In this document: piece after piece, positions 8,132-14,982 of the stretch | Layout of the letters: every line of letters starts with the position of its first letter | How positions within the stretch are numbered: position 1 is the first letter of the stretch | Assembly (NCBI GenBank): GCA_002329645.1 | Contig: DCTS01000085.1 | Coordinates: 48,664-64,427, forward strand | Length of the DNA: 15,764 nt | Reading direction: 5' to 3' | DNA from: Lachnoclostridium sp. UBA1434 | Lineage (GTDB): Bacteria > Bacillota > Clostridia > Lachnospirales > Lachnospiraceae | The notes under the pieces: model-generated | Told to the model about the DNA's origin: nothing | The model's database searches: none | Seen by the model: the letters and a program-made list of their open reading frames with translations, nothing else | Position numbers and translations under genes: made by a program

Positions 8132-8827
8132 TCAGGCATAGTTATAAGCTTTACTATATTTTTTATACCGCCTTCCGTAATAGTAATATTGTCCTTTCTT
8201 AGCCCTGACCTTGTTGAGCACGGCTCCAAGCATCCTGCAGTTACCCTTTTCAAGCTGCTCCTTCACCTTTAGGGCAAGCCTGCAGCTTACTGCCCCTGTT
8301 TCTATTACAAGCACCACTCCATCGCATTTTTGCGCTACTATCGCACTGTCAATCACGCTGCCCAGAGGCGGCGTATCAATGATTACATATTCATATTCCT
8401 CCTTAAGCATCTTCAGCATTGCATTGAAGTAACCGCTCTCTAAAAGCTCCGTAGGATTGGGAGGAATAGGCCCTGTAAAGATGATATCCATATCCGGTAT
8501 ATTGGAGGCGTATAATATATCCGCAAGCATATTCTGCCCGGAAAGATAGTGGGTAAGGCCCAGCACCCCCTGGTCCGGTTTATATCGTCCTATGGTGCTG
8601 GATCTGCGCAGGTCAGCATCCACATATACGGTCCTCTTTCCGGATTCGGCAAAGGATTTGGCCAGATTGAAGGATACACTGGATTTGCCCTCGTTTGGCA
8701 GGCAGCTTGTCAAGCAAATCATGCGTATATCACTGCCGCAGAATTGGATGTTTGTTCTTAATGCCTTATAGGCTTCATTGCTTCTAATATTTAACATTTT
8801 GATCTTTTCAAGATATATTTGCTTCAT
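8132..8827 (-). CDS. cpsD: Capsule/exopolysaccharide tyrosine-protein kinase (BY-kinase, CpsD/CapB/YwqD type)
   Basis: A 231-residue cytoplasmic ATPase. An N-terminal EAYKALR (18-24) resembles the EX2RX2R oligomerisation motif. Walker A is SCLPNEGKS (41-49), Walker A' is VYVDADLRR (67-75) and Walker B is YVIIDTPP (147-154). The last 18 residues carry eight tyrosines (214-217, 221, 224, 228, 230), the autophosphorylation cluster of Gram-positive BY-kinases. Such kinases need the cytosolic tail of the co-polymerase for activity, and cycling of the tyrosine phosphorylation controls polymer length and amount. The start at ATG 8827 is chosen because AAGGAG (8834-8839, overlapping the co-polymerase stop) is six bases upstream; ATG 8860 has no such site. 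The gap from the co-polymerase gene is ten bases, consistent with coupling. Confidence 0.95.
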   Translation of the reverse strand: MKQIYLEKIKMLNIRSNEAYKALRTNIQFCGSDIRMICLTSCLPNEGKSSVSFNLAKSFAESGKRTVYVDADLRRSSTIGRYKPDQGVLGLTHYLSGQNMLADILYASNIPDMDIIFTGPIPPNPTELLESGYFNAMLKMLKEEYEYVIIDTPPLGSVIDSAIVAQKCDGVVLVIETGAVSCRLALKVKEQLEKGNCRMLGAVLNKVRAKKGQYYYYGRRYKKYSKAYNYA

Positions 8828-8837
8828 GGCATTCTCC

Positions 8838-9575
8838 TTATACAATTGCGGCAGCTTCACTGGTTTTTAATTTTTTATATTCTTTCACTTTCTCATCCTC
8901 CAATGGGATGATACCAAGTGTGGATATGCCCAGATAATTTTCAATGTCCTCCGATGTCCTGATAGTGTCGTTCAGCGTATTTACAGTAATGATTATTAGG
9001 GAGATGGCAATACCGCCGATTATTCCTCCCATGACAGTGTTTCTTATAATATCCGGACTTGAGGGGGCTTTCGGAATACTTGCCGGTTCAAAGGTATTAA
9101 CCTCATCCATTCCCATTATTGACACCATACGCTCCTTTGAGACCTCTGCCAGCGCATCGGCTATCCTTTTAGCGTCAAGCGGATCCTCATTGCGGACTAT
9201 AATCTCAAGTATCCTGGTATCCTGGGGCGTATTGACCTTTATCATGGAAGCCAGCTCGCTGTGAGTAATGTCCAGATCAAGCTTGTCGATTACCTCCTCC
9301 GTTACCGGACGGCTTTTTACAAGTATCATAAAATCCTTGGTAAGCTGCGTGCTCATCTGTATATCTGAAAAGGTCGTCCTGGAGTCCTCCTGCCTGCTTA
9401 TAACATATACACTGGCCGAAGACGTGTAGTACTTTGTCAGCAAAAACTTATTTACAATATATGTACCTGAAGCCGATAATAAAACAATAAGTATAATCAG
9501 CCATATCTTCCGTATAAGCATCAGAAACAGATCCTTAACCTCCAGCTCAATCTTATTACTACTTTTCTTATCCAT
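8838..9575 (-). CDS. cpsC: Polysaccharide co-polymerase / BY-kinase activator (Wzz, CpsC/YwqC type)
   Basis: A 245-residue membrane protein of the Gram-positive Wzz type. It has a helix at about 24-41, an outer domain including the typical start KYYTSSASVYVISRQ, a proline-rich segment at 164-174 (PASIPKAPSSP), a second helix at about 181-199, and a cytosolic tail ending at 245. In this family the tail activates the separate tyrosine kinase and the outer domain helps set chain length. Length fits CpsC/CapA homologues, which lack the fused kinase of Gram-negative Wzc. AAGGAG lies eight bases before ATG 9575. It is placed between the phosphatase and the kinase genes, the standard order. Confidence 0.95.
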   Translation of the reverse strand: MDKKSSNKIELEVKDLFLMLIRKIWLIILIVLLSASGTYIVNKFLLTKYYTSSASVYVISRQEDSRTTFSDIQMSTQLTKDFMILVKSRPVTEEVIDKLDLDITHSELASMIKVNTPQDTRILEIIVRNEDPLDAKRIADALAEVSKERMVSIMGMDEVNTFEPASIPKAPSSPDIIRNTVMGGIIGGIAISLIIITVNTLNDTIRTSEDIENYLGISTLGIIPLEDEKVKEYKKLKTSEAAAIV

Positions 9576-9597
9576 ATGCTTATCTCCTTGATATATT

Positions 9598-10323
9598 TTA
9601 TAAAAGCCTGTTTTTCAGCATGGTAATCGGATTATCCCACAAAAGGCGCCTGACAGTCTGTTCTCCGTATCTGTCCTGCAAATATGTGACTGCGCCCTGA
9701 ATACTTGGTGTCCTGTCATAAGCCCCATGGGCATCCGTTCCCATGAAATGCACCAGACTTTTTTTTATCAGCCTGCTGCAGAAGCTTCTGTCAGTATTAT
9801 GTATGCTTCTCTTCAAAGAGGAAAAGTTTATCTGTATGTATGCTCCTGTCTTTACCAGATCGGCAACCAGCTCATCCATATTACGGAGGCTTTGGTATCT
9901 TTCTATATGAGCAAGTATTGGAATATATCCGGCATACAGGCACCTGGTTACCCCTTCCCTTATATACCTGTATGAAGCATCCTCAAGAAATTCCAGAAGA
10001 ATATACCTTGTTCCTCTTATAGTAAGAGCATCTCCCTTATCCAGCGCCCGTATGATATCATTGCTGTAGAGAAGCTCGTTTCCCGGCAATATCTTTGGTT
10101 TTTTTCTGCCGCCGGAGTGTATCATATTTATTTCGTCTATCAATGTATATAATTTGTCAGGAGAGGCATTCATATATCCGTCAATATAATGGGGAGTTGC
10201 CACGATTACCCTTATGCCTTCCTCATAAGCAGCAGAAAGCATTTTTAAGGTTTCCTCCATGTCCCTGGCGCCATCATCAACGCCGGGGAGAATGTGACTG
10301 TGGATATCACAATAACCTGCCAT
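9598..10323 (-). CDS. cpsB: PHP-family manganese-dependent protein-tyrosine phosphatase (CpsB/YwqE type)
   Basis: A 241-residue protein of the polymerase and histidinol phosphatase (PHP) fold. Metal-binding blocks are visible: DIHSHILPGVDDGA (6-19), ATPHY (42-46), PGNELLYS (80-87), LAHIERYQ (137-144) and GTDAHG (195-200). CpsB/YwqE enzymes remove phosphate from the tyrosine cluster of the partner BY-kinase and so reset it. It is the first gene of the polysaccharide operon, about 140 bases after the predicted transcription start, and precedes the co-polymerase by 22 bases. A run of five G residues four bases before the ATG is the likely ribosome binding site. Catalytic residues look intact. 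Confidence 0.95.
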   Translation of the reverse strand: MAGYCDIHSHILPGVDDGARDMEETLKMLSAAYEEGIRVIVATPHYIDGYMNASPDKLYTLIDEINMIHSGGRKKPKILPGNELLYSNDIIRALDKGDALTIRGTRYILLEFLEDASYRYIREGVTRCLYAGYIPILAHIERYQSLRNMDELVADLVKTGAYIQINFSSLKRSIHNTDRSFCSRLIKKSLVHFMGTDAHGAYDRTPSIQGAVTYLQDRYGEQTVRRLLWDNPITMLKNRLL

Positions 10324-10340
10324 ACTACCCCCTTCTGTCT

Positions 10341-10438
10341 ATGCCTTTGGCAATGCCTTTTGTAATGCATATGGTAATGCCTGTAAGCAATGTCTTTTAG
10401 CGGTTTCTGCGGCGATGCCTATGGCAATGCTTATGGTA
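10341..10438. repeat. Degenerate 12-base repeat array in the polysaccharide operon leader
   Basis: About seven units close to ATGCCTATGGCA, in two blocks. The first block is 10341-10352, 10353-10364, 10365-10376, 10377-10389 (13 bases) and 10390-10401. After a 13-base spacer come 10415-10426 and 10427-10438. Units at 10341 and 10415 contain a TGCC-NNN-GGCA palindrome. The array lies between the predicted promoter and the phosphatase start codon, so it would be in the 5' untranslated RNA. Confidence 0.8.
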
Positions 10439-10468
10439 ATGTAAAAACATTTTATGACTGACACTAGG

Positions 10469-10497
10469 ATTATATAATATCGTAATCACATAATCAA
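10469..10497 (-). promoter_or_regulatory. Sigma-A type promoter of the polysaccharide operon
   Basis: On the minus strand TTGATT (10492-10497) is followed after 17 bases by a perfect TATAAT (10469-10474). Transcription should start near 10460, giving a leader of about 140 bases before the phosphatase gene. It lies directly downstream of the importer terminator, as expected for the first promoter of a new operon. Confidence 0.75.
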
Positions 10498-10507
10498 CCA
10501 TTAAATG

Positions 10508-10550
10508 GAAAAAAGAGGAAAATCCGATTTACAGACTTTCCTCTTTTTTC
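10508..10550 (-). terminator. Terminator after the importer operon, probably bidirectional
   Basis: A perfect 14-bp inverted repeat: GAAAAAAGAGGAAA at 10508-10521 and its complement at 10537-10550, with a 15-base loop. The core AGAGGAAA/TTTCCTCT stem is followed by six T residues on the minus strand, and by symmetry also on the plus strand. It lies about 185 bases after the last importer gene. The six T residues can pair with the A run, so strength is uncertain. Confidence 0.75.
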
Positions 10551-10733
10551 ACAGCATATTTTATTATTCTCTTTTCTTATAGAGCAAACGACTAAATTCT
10601 AAAAAATCGTATACCCACAGTCCGGAAAAATCACGGCTGCTTTATTATTAAACTACAGCATTATATTAGCTTATTGTTCATTAATATACATATATCAATA
10701 AAAACTTCATTTCACGCCGTACCTGCCGCTTAA

Positions 10734-11723
10734 TTACTTCTCAACATGATGGCAGGCTACAAGATGTCCCTGCTTCATCTCAAGTTCAGGCTTTGTCTGT
10801 CTGCATATATCTGTAGCCCTGGGACAGCGTCCTGCAAAAGGACAACCCGGAGGAGTATTGATGGGGCTTGGTACATCCCCGACCAATATCTGACGGTTTT
10901 TCTGTGCTTCCTTCGAAGGATCCGGAACAGGAACCGCCGACAGCAGAGCCTGGGAATAAGGATGCAGCGTTCTGGCATACAGATCATTGCTTGTGGCAAG
11001 CTCAACAATATTGCCAAGATACATAACCGCTATCCTGTCGCTTATATATTTAACTATATTAAGGTCATGGGCTATGAACAGGTAGGTTAAATCCAGCTTC
11101 TTCTGCAGGTCATGCAAAAGGTTTATTATCTGGGACTGGATGGATACGTCCAGCGCTGAGATCGGCTCATCACATATAATAAACTCCGGCTCTATTGCAA
11201 GAGCCCTTGCGACTCCTATACGCTGGCGCTGCCCTCCCGAGAATTCATGAGGGAAGCGGTTGGCATGCTCCCGGTTAAGGCCTACGAGCTCAAGCAGATC
11301 ATATACTCTCTCCTGACGCTTCTTTCTGTCATACATACCATGGATTACCATACCCTCCTCAATAATGGAGCCCACGGTCATACGGGGATCCAGAGAAGAA
11401 TAGGGATCCTGGAATATAATCTGTGCAACCTTGGCATATGCAAACAGATTCTTTTTGCTTACCTCCATAACCTTTTTCCCATGGTATATTATCTTACCCT
11501 TTGTGGGAGGATATATTCCCATTAGAACCTTGCCGAAGGTGGATTTGCCGCAGCCTGATTCTCCAACAAGGCCAAGGGTTTCACCCTTCATGATATTAAT
11601 ATTGACATTATTGACAGCCTTGAGTATTCCTTCAGATACCCTGAAGTACTTGGACACTCCCTTTACCTCTACCAGTACGTCCTTATTAACATCTGTTCTA
11701 TTTGCTGTTTTGGCATCTCCCAT
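10734..11723 (-). CDS. oppF: Oligopeptide/dipeptide ABC importer ATPase, F type
   Basis: A 329-residue nucleotide-binding subunit. Walker A is GESGCGKST (54-62), the ABC signature is EFSGGQRQRIGVARAL, Walker B is FIICDEPISALD, and the switch histidine is in LFIAHDL. After the ATPase domain comes the OppD/OppF-specific C-terminal extension with PINTPPGCPFAGRCPRATDIC. It contains cysteines 294, 300, 307 and 324 (C-x5-C-x6-C-x16-C). Together with the D subunit it powers peptide uptake through permeases B and C. The ATG shares one base with the D stop codon (TAATG), with GGAGGTGA just upstream, so translation is probably coupled. It is the last gene of the operon. Peptide length preference (Opp, App or Dpp) cannot be decided from this subunit. 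Confidence 0.95.
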   Translation of the reverse strand: MGDAKTANRTDVNKDVLVEVKGVSKYFRVSEGILKAVNNVNINIMKGETLGLVGESGCGKSTFGKVLMGIYPPTKGKIIYHGKKVMEVSKKNLFAYAKVAQIIFQDPYSSLDPRMTVGSIIEEGMVIHGMYDRKKRQERVYDLLELVGLNREHANRFPHEFSGGQRQRIGVARALAIEPEFIICDEPISALDVSIQSQIINLLHDLQKKLDLTYLFIAHDLNIVKYISDRIAVMYLGNIVELATSNDLYARTLHPYSQALLSAVPVPDPSKEAQKNRQILVGDVPSPINTPPGCPFAGRCPRATDICRQTKPELEMKQGHLVACHHVEK

Positions 11724-12727
11724 TACTTATCACCTCCGACCTGTGGTTTCGGACAATCCTCGTGAAGCAGCCAGCATGCGGATTTATGATTCTTTTCAGG
11801 TATGAATTCCGGCGGCATCTGTGCTCTGCATATCTTCATGGCATGCTCGCACCTGCTGGCAAAGGGACAGCCCTCCGGAGGATTAAGCAAATCCGGCGGA
11901 GTTCCTCCAATGGATACCAGGCGGACACTGCGATCCATATCAACTGACGGAAGGCTCTTCAGCAAGGCCCTTGTGTAGGGGTGTGACGGGCGATAAAAAA
12001 TATCCTCTGCAGTACCTGTTTCCACTATTTTGCCTGCATACATAACTGCAACCCGGTCGGACATGCTTGCCACTACACCCAGATCATGGGTGATCAGTAT
12101 TATTGCCGTATTGGTCTTCTCCTTAATTTCCTTAAGAAGATCCATGATTTGCGCCTGTATTGTTACATCAAGAGCTGTTGTGGGTTCATCCGCAATCAAT
12201 ACCTTTGGTGCACAGGATAAAGCCATGGCAATCATAACCCTCTGCCTCATACCGCCTGAAAATTCATGGGGGTACTGCCTGGCACGCTGTTTGGTATTCG
12301 GTATTTTAACTATTTCAAGAAGCCTCAATGCTTCCTCATGTGCTTTCTCTGCTGTCAGATTCTGATGGTGACGGATTGCTTCCGTAAGCTGCTTGCCTAT
12401 AGGCATGGTAGGATTAAGACATGTCATCGGATCCTGGAATATCATGCTTACATCCTTACCTCTTATCTTCATCATTTCTTTTTCTGATGCATTCACTATA
12501 TCCTTATCTGCCAGTATTATCTCTCCGCTTACTATTCTTGCCGGAGGCATGGGATTAAGCTTCATTATTGTCTGGGCCGTAACGCTCTTGCCGCATCCGC
12601 TCTCACCGACTATGGCAAGCACCTCACCTTCCTTCAGATCAAAGGAGACACCGCGTACTGCCTTAACTTCTCCGGCATAAGTATCGAAGGAGACATGCAG
12701 ATCTTTCACTTCCAATACTTTATTCAT
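11723..12727 (-). CDS. oppD: Oligopeptide/dipeptide ABC importer ATPase, D type
   Basis: A 334-residue nucleotide-binding subunit. Walker A is GESGCGKSV (41-49), the signature is EFSGGMRQRVMIAMAL, Walker B is VLIADEPTTALD, and the switch histidine is in ILITHDLGV. The C-terminal extension reads LNPPEGCPFASRCEHAMKIC and carries cysteines 287, 293, 300 and 318 (C-x5-C-x6-C-x17-C), with one more at 325. The ribosome site AAGGAGG overlaps the stop codon of the permease C gene, and the coding gap is three bases. It pairs with the F subunit as the motor of the peptide importer on the inner membrane face. Confidence 0.95.
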   Translation of the reverse strand: MNKVLEVKDLHVSFDTYAGEVKAVRGVSFDLKEGEVLAIVGESGCGKSVTAQTIMKLNPMPPARIVSGEIILADKDIVNASEKEMMKIRGKDVSMIFQDPMTCLNPTMPIGKQLTEAIRHHQNLTAEKAHEEALRLLEIVKIPNTKQRARQYPHEFSGGMRQRVMIAMALSCAPKVLIADEPTTALDVTIQAQIMDLLKEIKEKTNTAIILITHDLGVVASMSDRVAVMYAGKIVETGTAEDIFYRPSHPYTRALLKSLPSVDMDRSVRLVSIGGTPPDLLNPPEGCPFASRCEHAMKICRAQMPPEFIPEKNHKSACWLLHEDCPKPQVGGDK

Positions 12728-12730
12728 ATT

Positions 12731-13669
12731 TTACCTCCTTAACCTGGGATCAAGTGCATCGCGCAAGCCGTCCCCCAATAGATTGAAAGATAACATGGTT
12801 AAGCTGATGCATATGCCCGGAATTAACATCTGTGAAGGATATGTCTGGAAAACTATGCTTCCGTCAGACGCCATAATGCCCCAGCTTGACAGCGGAACCG
12901 GCACGCCAAGCCCGATATAACTTAAAAATGCCTCCGTAAAAATAACAGACGGGATAGATAAGGTTATATTAACAATAACAACACTAAGGGTGTTGGGTAT
13001 GAGATGCTTGAATATAATCCTGGAAGGCTTTGCTCCCATAACTTTGGCTGCGGTCACATAATCCTGCTGCTTAAGGCTCATTACCTGACCGCGAACCAAT
13101 CTGGCCATGCCTGTCCAACCCACCGTTGCATAGGCAATGACCATGGTGGCGACACCCTGTTCCAGAACCATCATTAAGAGTATGATAATTATAAGATAGG
13201 GTATGCCGTTTATAACCTCGATAATTCTCATCATTATATTATCTACGGCTTCGCCGAAAAAACCTGATATGCCGCCGTATATAATACCTATGATGCAGTT
13301 TATGATAACAGCCGTAAATGCAATGAAGAGTGAAACCCTGCCGCCCGACCAAAGCCTTGTAAATATATCGCGCCCCAGGCTGTCGGTTCCAAAAAGGTGC
13401 ATATGCCCGTCTGTCGGATCCTTAAAAAACATGGGCGCATCGGTATGTGTTAAATGCTGCTCGCTAATAGAATATGGGGATACTACCGGCACAATTAAAG
13501 ACAATAAGCCTATGAACGCAATGATGCAAAGACATACCATGGCGGTCTTGTTCTTTCTCAAGCGGTGCATGGCATCCTTCCAATAGCTTATACTCGGCCG
13601 TGTTATTTCTTCGCTTTCCTCTGCATTCGGCCCAACCCAATCGAATAACTTTTTATCTATATTCCTCAT
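12731..13669 (-). CDS. oppC: Oligopeptide/dipeptide ABC importer permease, C type
   Basis: A 312-residue permease. The N-terminal cytosolic tail (1-40) is followed by helix 1 (about 44-64), an outer loop, the conserved HLFGTDSLGRDIFTRLWSGGRVSL block (91-114), further helices, and the ATPase-contact EAA loop AAKVMGAKPSRIIFKHLIPN (about 207-226). The total is about six helices. It forms the membrane channel with permease B. The ribosome site GGAG overlaps the end of the permease B gene (aag-gag-tga), seven bases before the ATG, so the genes are probably translated together. Confidence 0.95.
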   Translation of the reverse strand: MRNIDKKLFDWVGPNAEESEEITRPSISYWKDAMHRLRKNKTAMVCLCIIAFIGLLSLIVPVVSPYSISEQHLTHTDAPMFFKDPTDGHMHLFGTDSLGRDIFTRLWSGGRVSLFIAFTAVIINCIIGIIYGGISGFFGEAVDNIMMRIIEVINGIPYLIIIILLMMVLEQGVATMVIAYATVGWTGMARLVRGQVMSLKQQDYVTAAKVMGAKPSRIIFKHLIPNTLSVVIVNITLSIPSVIFTEAFLSYIGLGVPVPLSSWGIMASDGSIVFQTYPSQMLIPGICISLTMLSFNLLGDGLRDALDPRLRR

Positions 13670-13673
13670 TATA

Positions 13674-14621
13674 TCACTCCTTTACTTTCGCAAGCTTCAC
13701 ACGAGGATCGATGAAGCCGTAGGCGAGGTCTACAATCAGGTTGGCCAATACAAGGAACGTACCGTAAAACATAGTTATTCCGGATATCATCGTATAATCC
13801 TGCACCCTGATGCTGTTTACAAAAAACTTGCCCATACCCGGAATGGCAAATATATTCTCAACAACAAAAGCACCTGTCAATACTGCAGCTGCTATAGGTC
13901 CTAAAACCGTAATAACAGGCATTATTGCATTGCGTACAGCATGCTTCCAGATAATTTTCTTTTGTGACAGTCCCTTTGACTTGGCTGTTTTAATATAATC
14001 CTGACCCAGCACATCAAGCATGCTTGTTCTCATAAGCCTGGATATGGTGGCCATTGAACTGAAGCTTAATGCAAAGGCCGGAAGTATCTTACTGTTGAAA
14101 TCATTCCATCCGAATATGGGGAATATGCGAACTCCCGTAAGCTGATACAGCCCAAGTCCAAGTACATATTGCAAAAGTGAGCCTATAATAAAGCTTGGAA
14201 CCGATACACCTATTATGGCTAATAACATTGATAAGGTATCCCATATGGTACCTCTCTTAACTGCGGCAACAATGCCAAGTAAAATTCCCATGATTGTAGC
14301 AAAAATCAGGGATCTTATTCCTAAATCAAATGAATACGGAAATGCTTGTGAAATTATATCCACTATAGGACGGTTATTATAATGCATCGATATGCCCAGA
14401 TCACCCTTAAAGACATTGCCTATATACATGAAAAACTGAACAATTACCGGCTTATCCAAACCGTATTTTGCATTCAGAGCCTTTAATGTGGTCTCAGGAA
14501 TGGCCTTCTCACCAATGAAAGGATCCCCCGGAAGCAAACGCATCATAAAAAAGGTCAATGCACACAAAACCATAACTGTCAGAAAAGCATATAACAACCG
14601 CTTTATAATATATTTAACCAC
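13674..14621 (-). CDS. oppB: Oligopeptide/dipeptide ABC importer permease, B type
   Basis: A 315-residue permease. It opens with VKYIIKRLLYAFLTVMVLCALTFFMMRLLPGDPF, the standard B-subunit first helix and PGDP block. It has about six helices and an EAA loop TAKSKGLSQKKIIWKHAVRN near 211-231. The start is put at GTG 14621: AGGAGG (14629-14634) is seven bases upstream of it but only one base from the in-frame ATG 14627, which would add two residues. It is separated from the binding-protein gene by about 360 bases holding a possible own promoter and a large foldback, so its expression may differ from that of the binding protein. Confidence 0.93.
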   Translation of the reverse strand: MVKYIIKRLLYAFLTVMVLCALTFFMMRLLPGDPFIGEKAIPETTLKALNAKYGLDKPVIVQFFMYIGNVFKGDLGISMHYNNRPIVDIISQAFPYSFDLGIRSLIFATIMGILLGIVAAVKRGTIWDTLSMLLAIIGVSVPSFIIGSLLQYVLGLGLYQLTGVRIFPIFGWNDFNSKILPAFALSFSSMATISRLMRTSMLDVLGQDYIKTAKSKGLSQKKIIWKHAVRNAIMPVITVLGPIAAAVLTGAFVVENIFAIPGMGKFFVNSIRVQDYTMISGITMFYGTFLVLANLIVDLAYGFIDPRVKLAKVKE

Positions 14622-14628
14622 ATGCATT

Positions 14629-14634
14629 CCTCCT
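14629..14634 (-). promoter_or_regulatory. Ribosome binding site that suggests a GTG start for permease B
   Basis: AGGAGG is seven bases before GTG 14621 and one base before ATG 14627. The spacing favours the GTG. Confidence 0.6.
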
Positions 14635-14677
14635 TTCCTCTTGTTTATATAACTTAATGTAAACCTAAGTGCAGTAA

Positions 14678-14823
14678 GGCAATATGCTTACCATAAGAAT
14701 TGATATCCTATATTGCTTTTATTGTCCGCATCTGATTAATGCTTTAAACTGTTAAAGCTCAAACCGACAATACTCCATAAAAGTAATATAGGATGGCAAT
14801 TCTTGTGGTAAATAAGAATTGCC
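14678..14823. repeat. Large imperfect foldback element upstream of permease B
   Basis: Bases 14689-14722 are the reverse complement of 14777-14810 at 30 of 34 positions. Additional complementary pieces lie inside (ATTGTC 14721-14726 with GACAAT 14766-14771; GCTTTAA 14741-14747 with TTAAAGC 14752-14758) and outside (GGCAAT 14678-14683 with ATTGCC 14818-14823). A competing perfect 10-bp hairpin is formed by GGCAATTCTT (14795-14804) and AAGAATTGCC (14814-14823), so the same central strand can pair with either side. Confidence 0.8.
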
Positions 14824-14843
14824 GCCCATGTAATTACCGTTAC

Positions 14844-14872
14844 ATTATACAGCATAAATCCCCTTTTGTCGT
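14844..14872 (-). promoter_or_regulatory. Possible internal promoter for permease B to ATPase F
   Basis: On the minus strand ACGACA (14867-14872, four of six to TTGACA) is followed after 17 bases by a perfect TATAAT (14844-14849). The transcript would begin just before the foldback element. The weak -35 box makes this tentative. Confidence 0.4.
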
Positions 14873-14924
14873 GTGTTTTTTTAGCTTTTTCGGTAGGAAT
14901 TTATGGGAACATATATCTTAACAT

Positions 14925-14960
14925 AAGTTTAGTGCGGGTTGGTCTGCCCGCACCAAACTT
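14925..14960 (-). terminator. Strong hairpin after the binding-protein gene
   Basis: AAGTTT-a-GTGCGGG (14925-14938) pairs with CCCGCAC-c-AAACTT (14947-14960): 13 pairs with one mismatch and an 8-base loop, starting 22 bases after the stop codon. No T run follows on the minus strand, so it may be a leaky terminator or an RNA-protecting hairpin rather than a full stop. Confidence 0.6.
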
Positions 14961-14982
14961 TGTATTTGTACATTAATGATTG

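Larger units (their letters stand above)
10324..10733. other. 410-base intergenic region between importer and polysaccharide operons
   Basis: No credible gene. From high to low coordinates (transcription direction) it holds about 180 bases of AT-rich 3' untranslated sequence of the importer operon, the 14-bp inverted repeat (10508-10550), the polysaccharide promoter (10469-10497) and the repeat-rich leader (10341-10438). A weak stem (CAG-CCG type, around 10617-10640) lies in the AT-rich part, but I could not tie it to a known RNA. Confidence 0.7.
14628..14982. other. 355-base gap between binding-protein and permease genes
   Basis: No credible gene. It contains the hairpin after the binding-protein stop (14925-14960), a possible promoter (14844-14872), a local 10-bp hairpin (14795-14823), a 34-base imperfect inverted repeat (14689-14722 with 14777-14810) with a 7-bp hairpin inside its loop (14741-14758), and the permease B ribosome site. 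Almost the whole gap is thus structured or regulatory. Confidence 0.7.

Noticed and set aside
8104..8253. N-terminal extension of the two-helix membrane protein up to ATG 8253
   Set aside because: It would overlap the kinase gene by over 100 bases in another frame and has no ribosome site, while GGAGGA fits the ATG at 8103.
10341..10438. CRISPR array
   Set aside because: Units are only 12 bases, contiguous, degenerate and without unique spacers; no cas genes are nearby.
10600..10660. Riboswitch such as a c-di-GMP sensor in the AT-rich gap
   Set aside because: A weak CAG-CCG stem is present, but the conserved core sequences of known classes are not, and the segment is downstream of the importer operon and upstream of the terminator and the next promoter.
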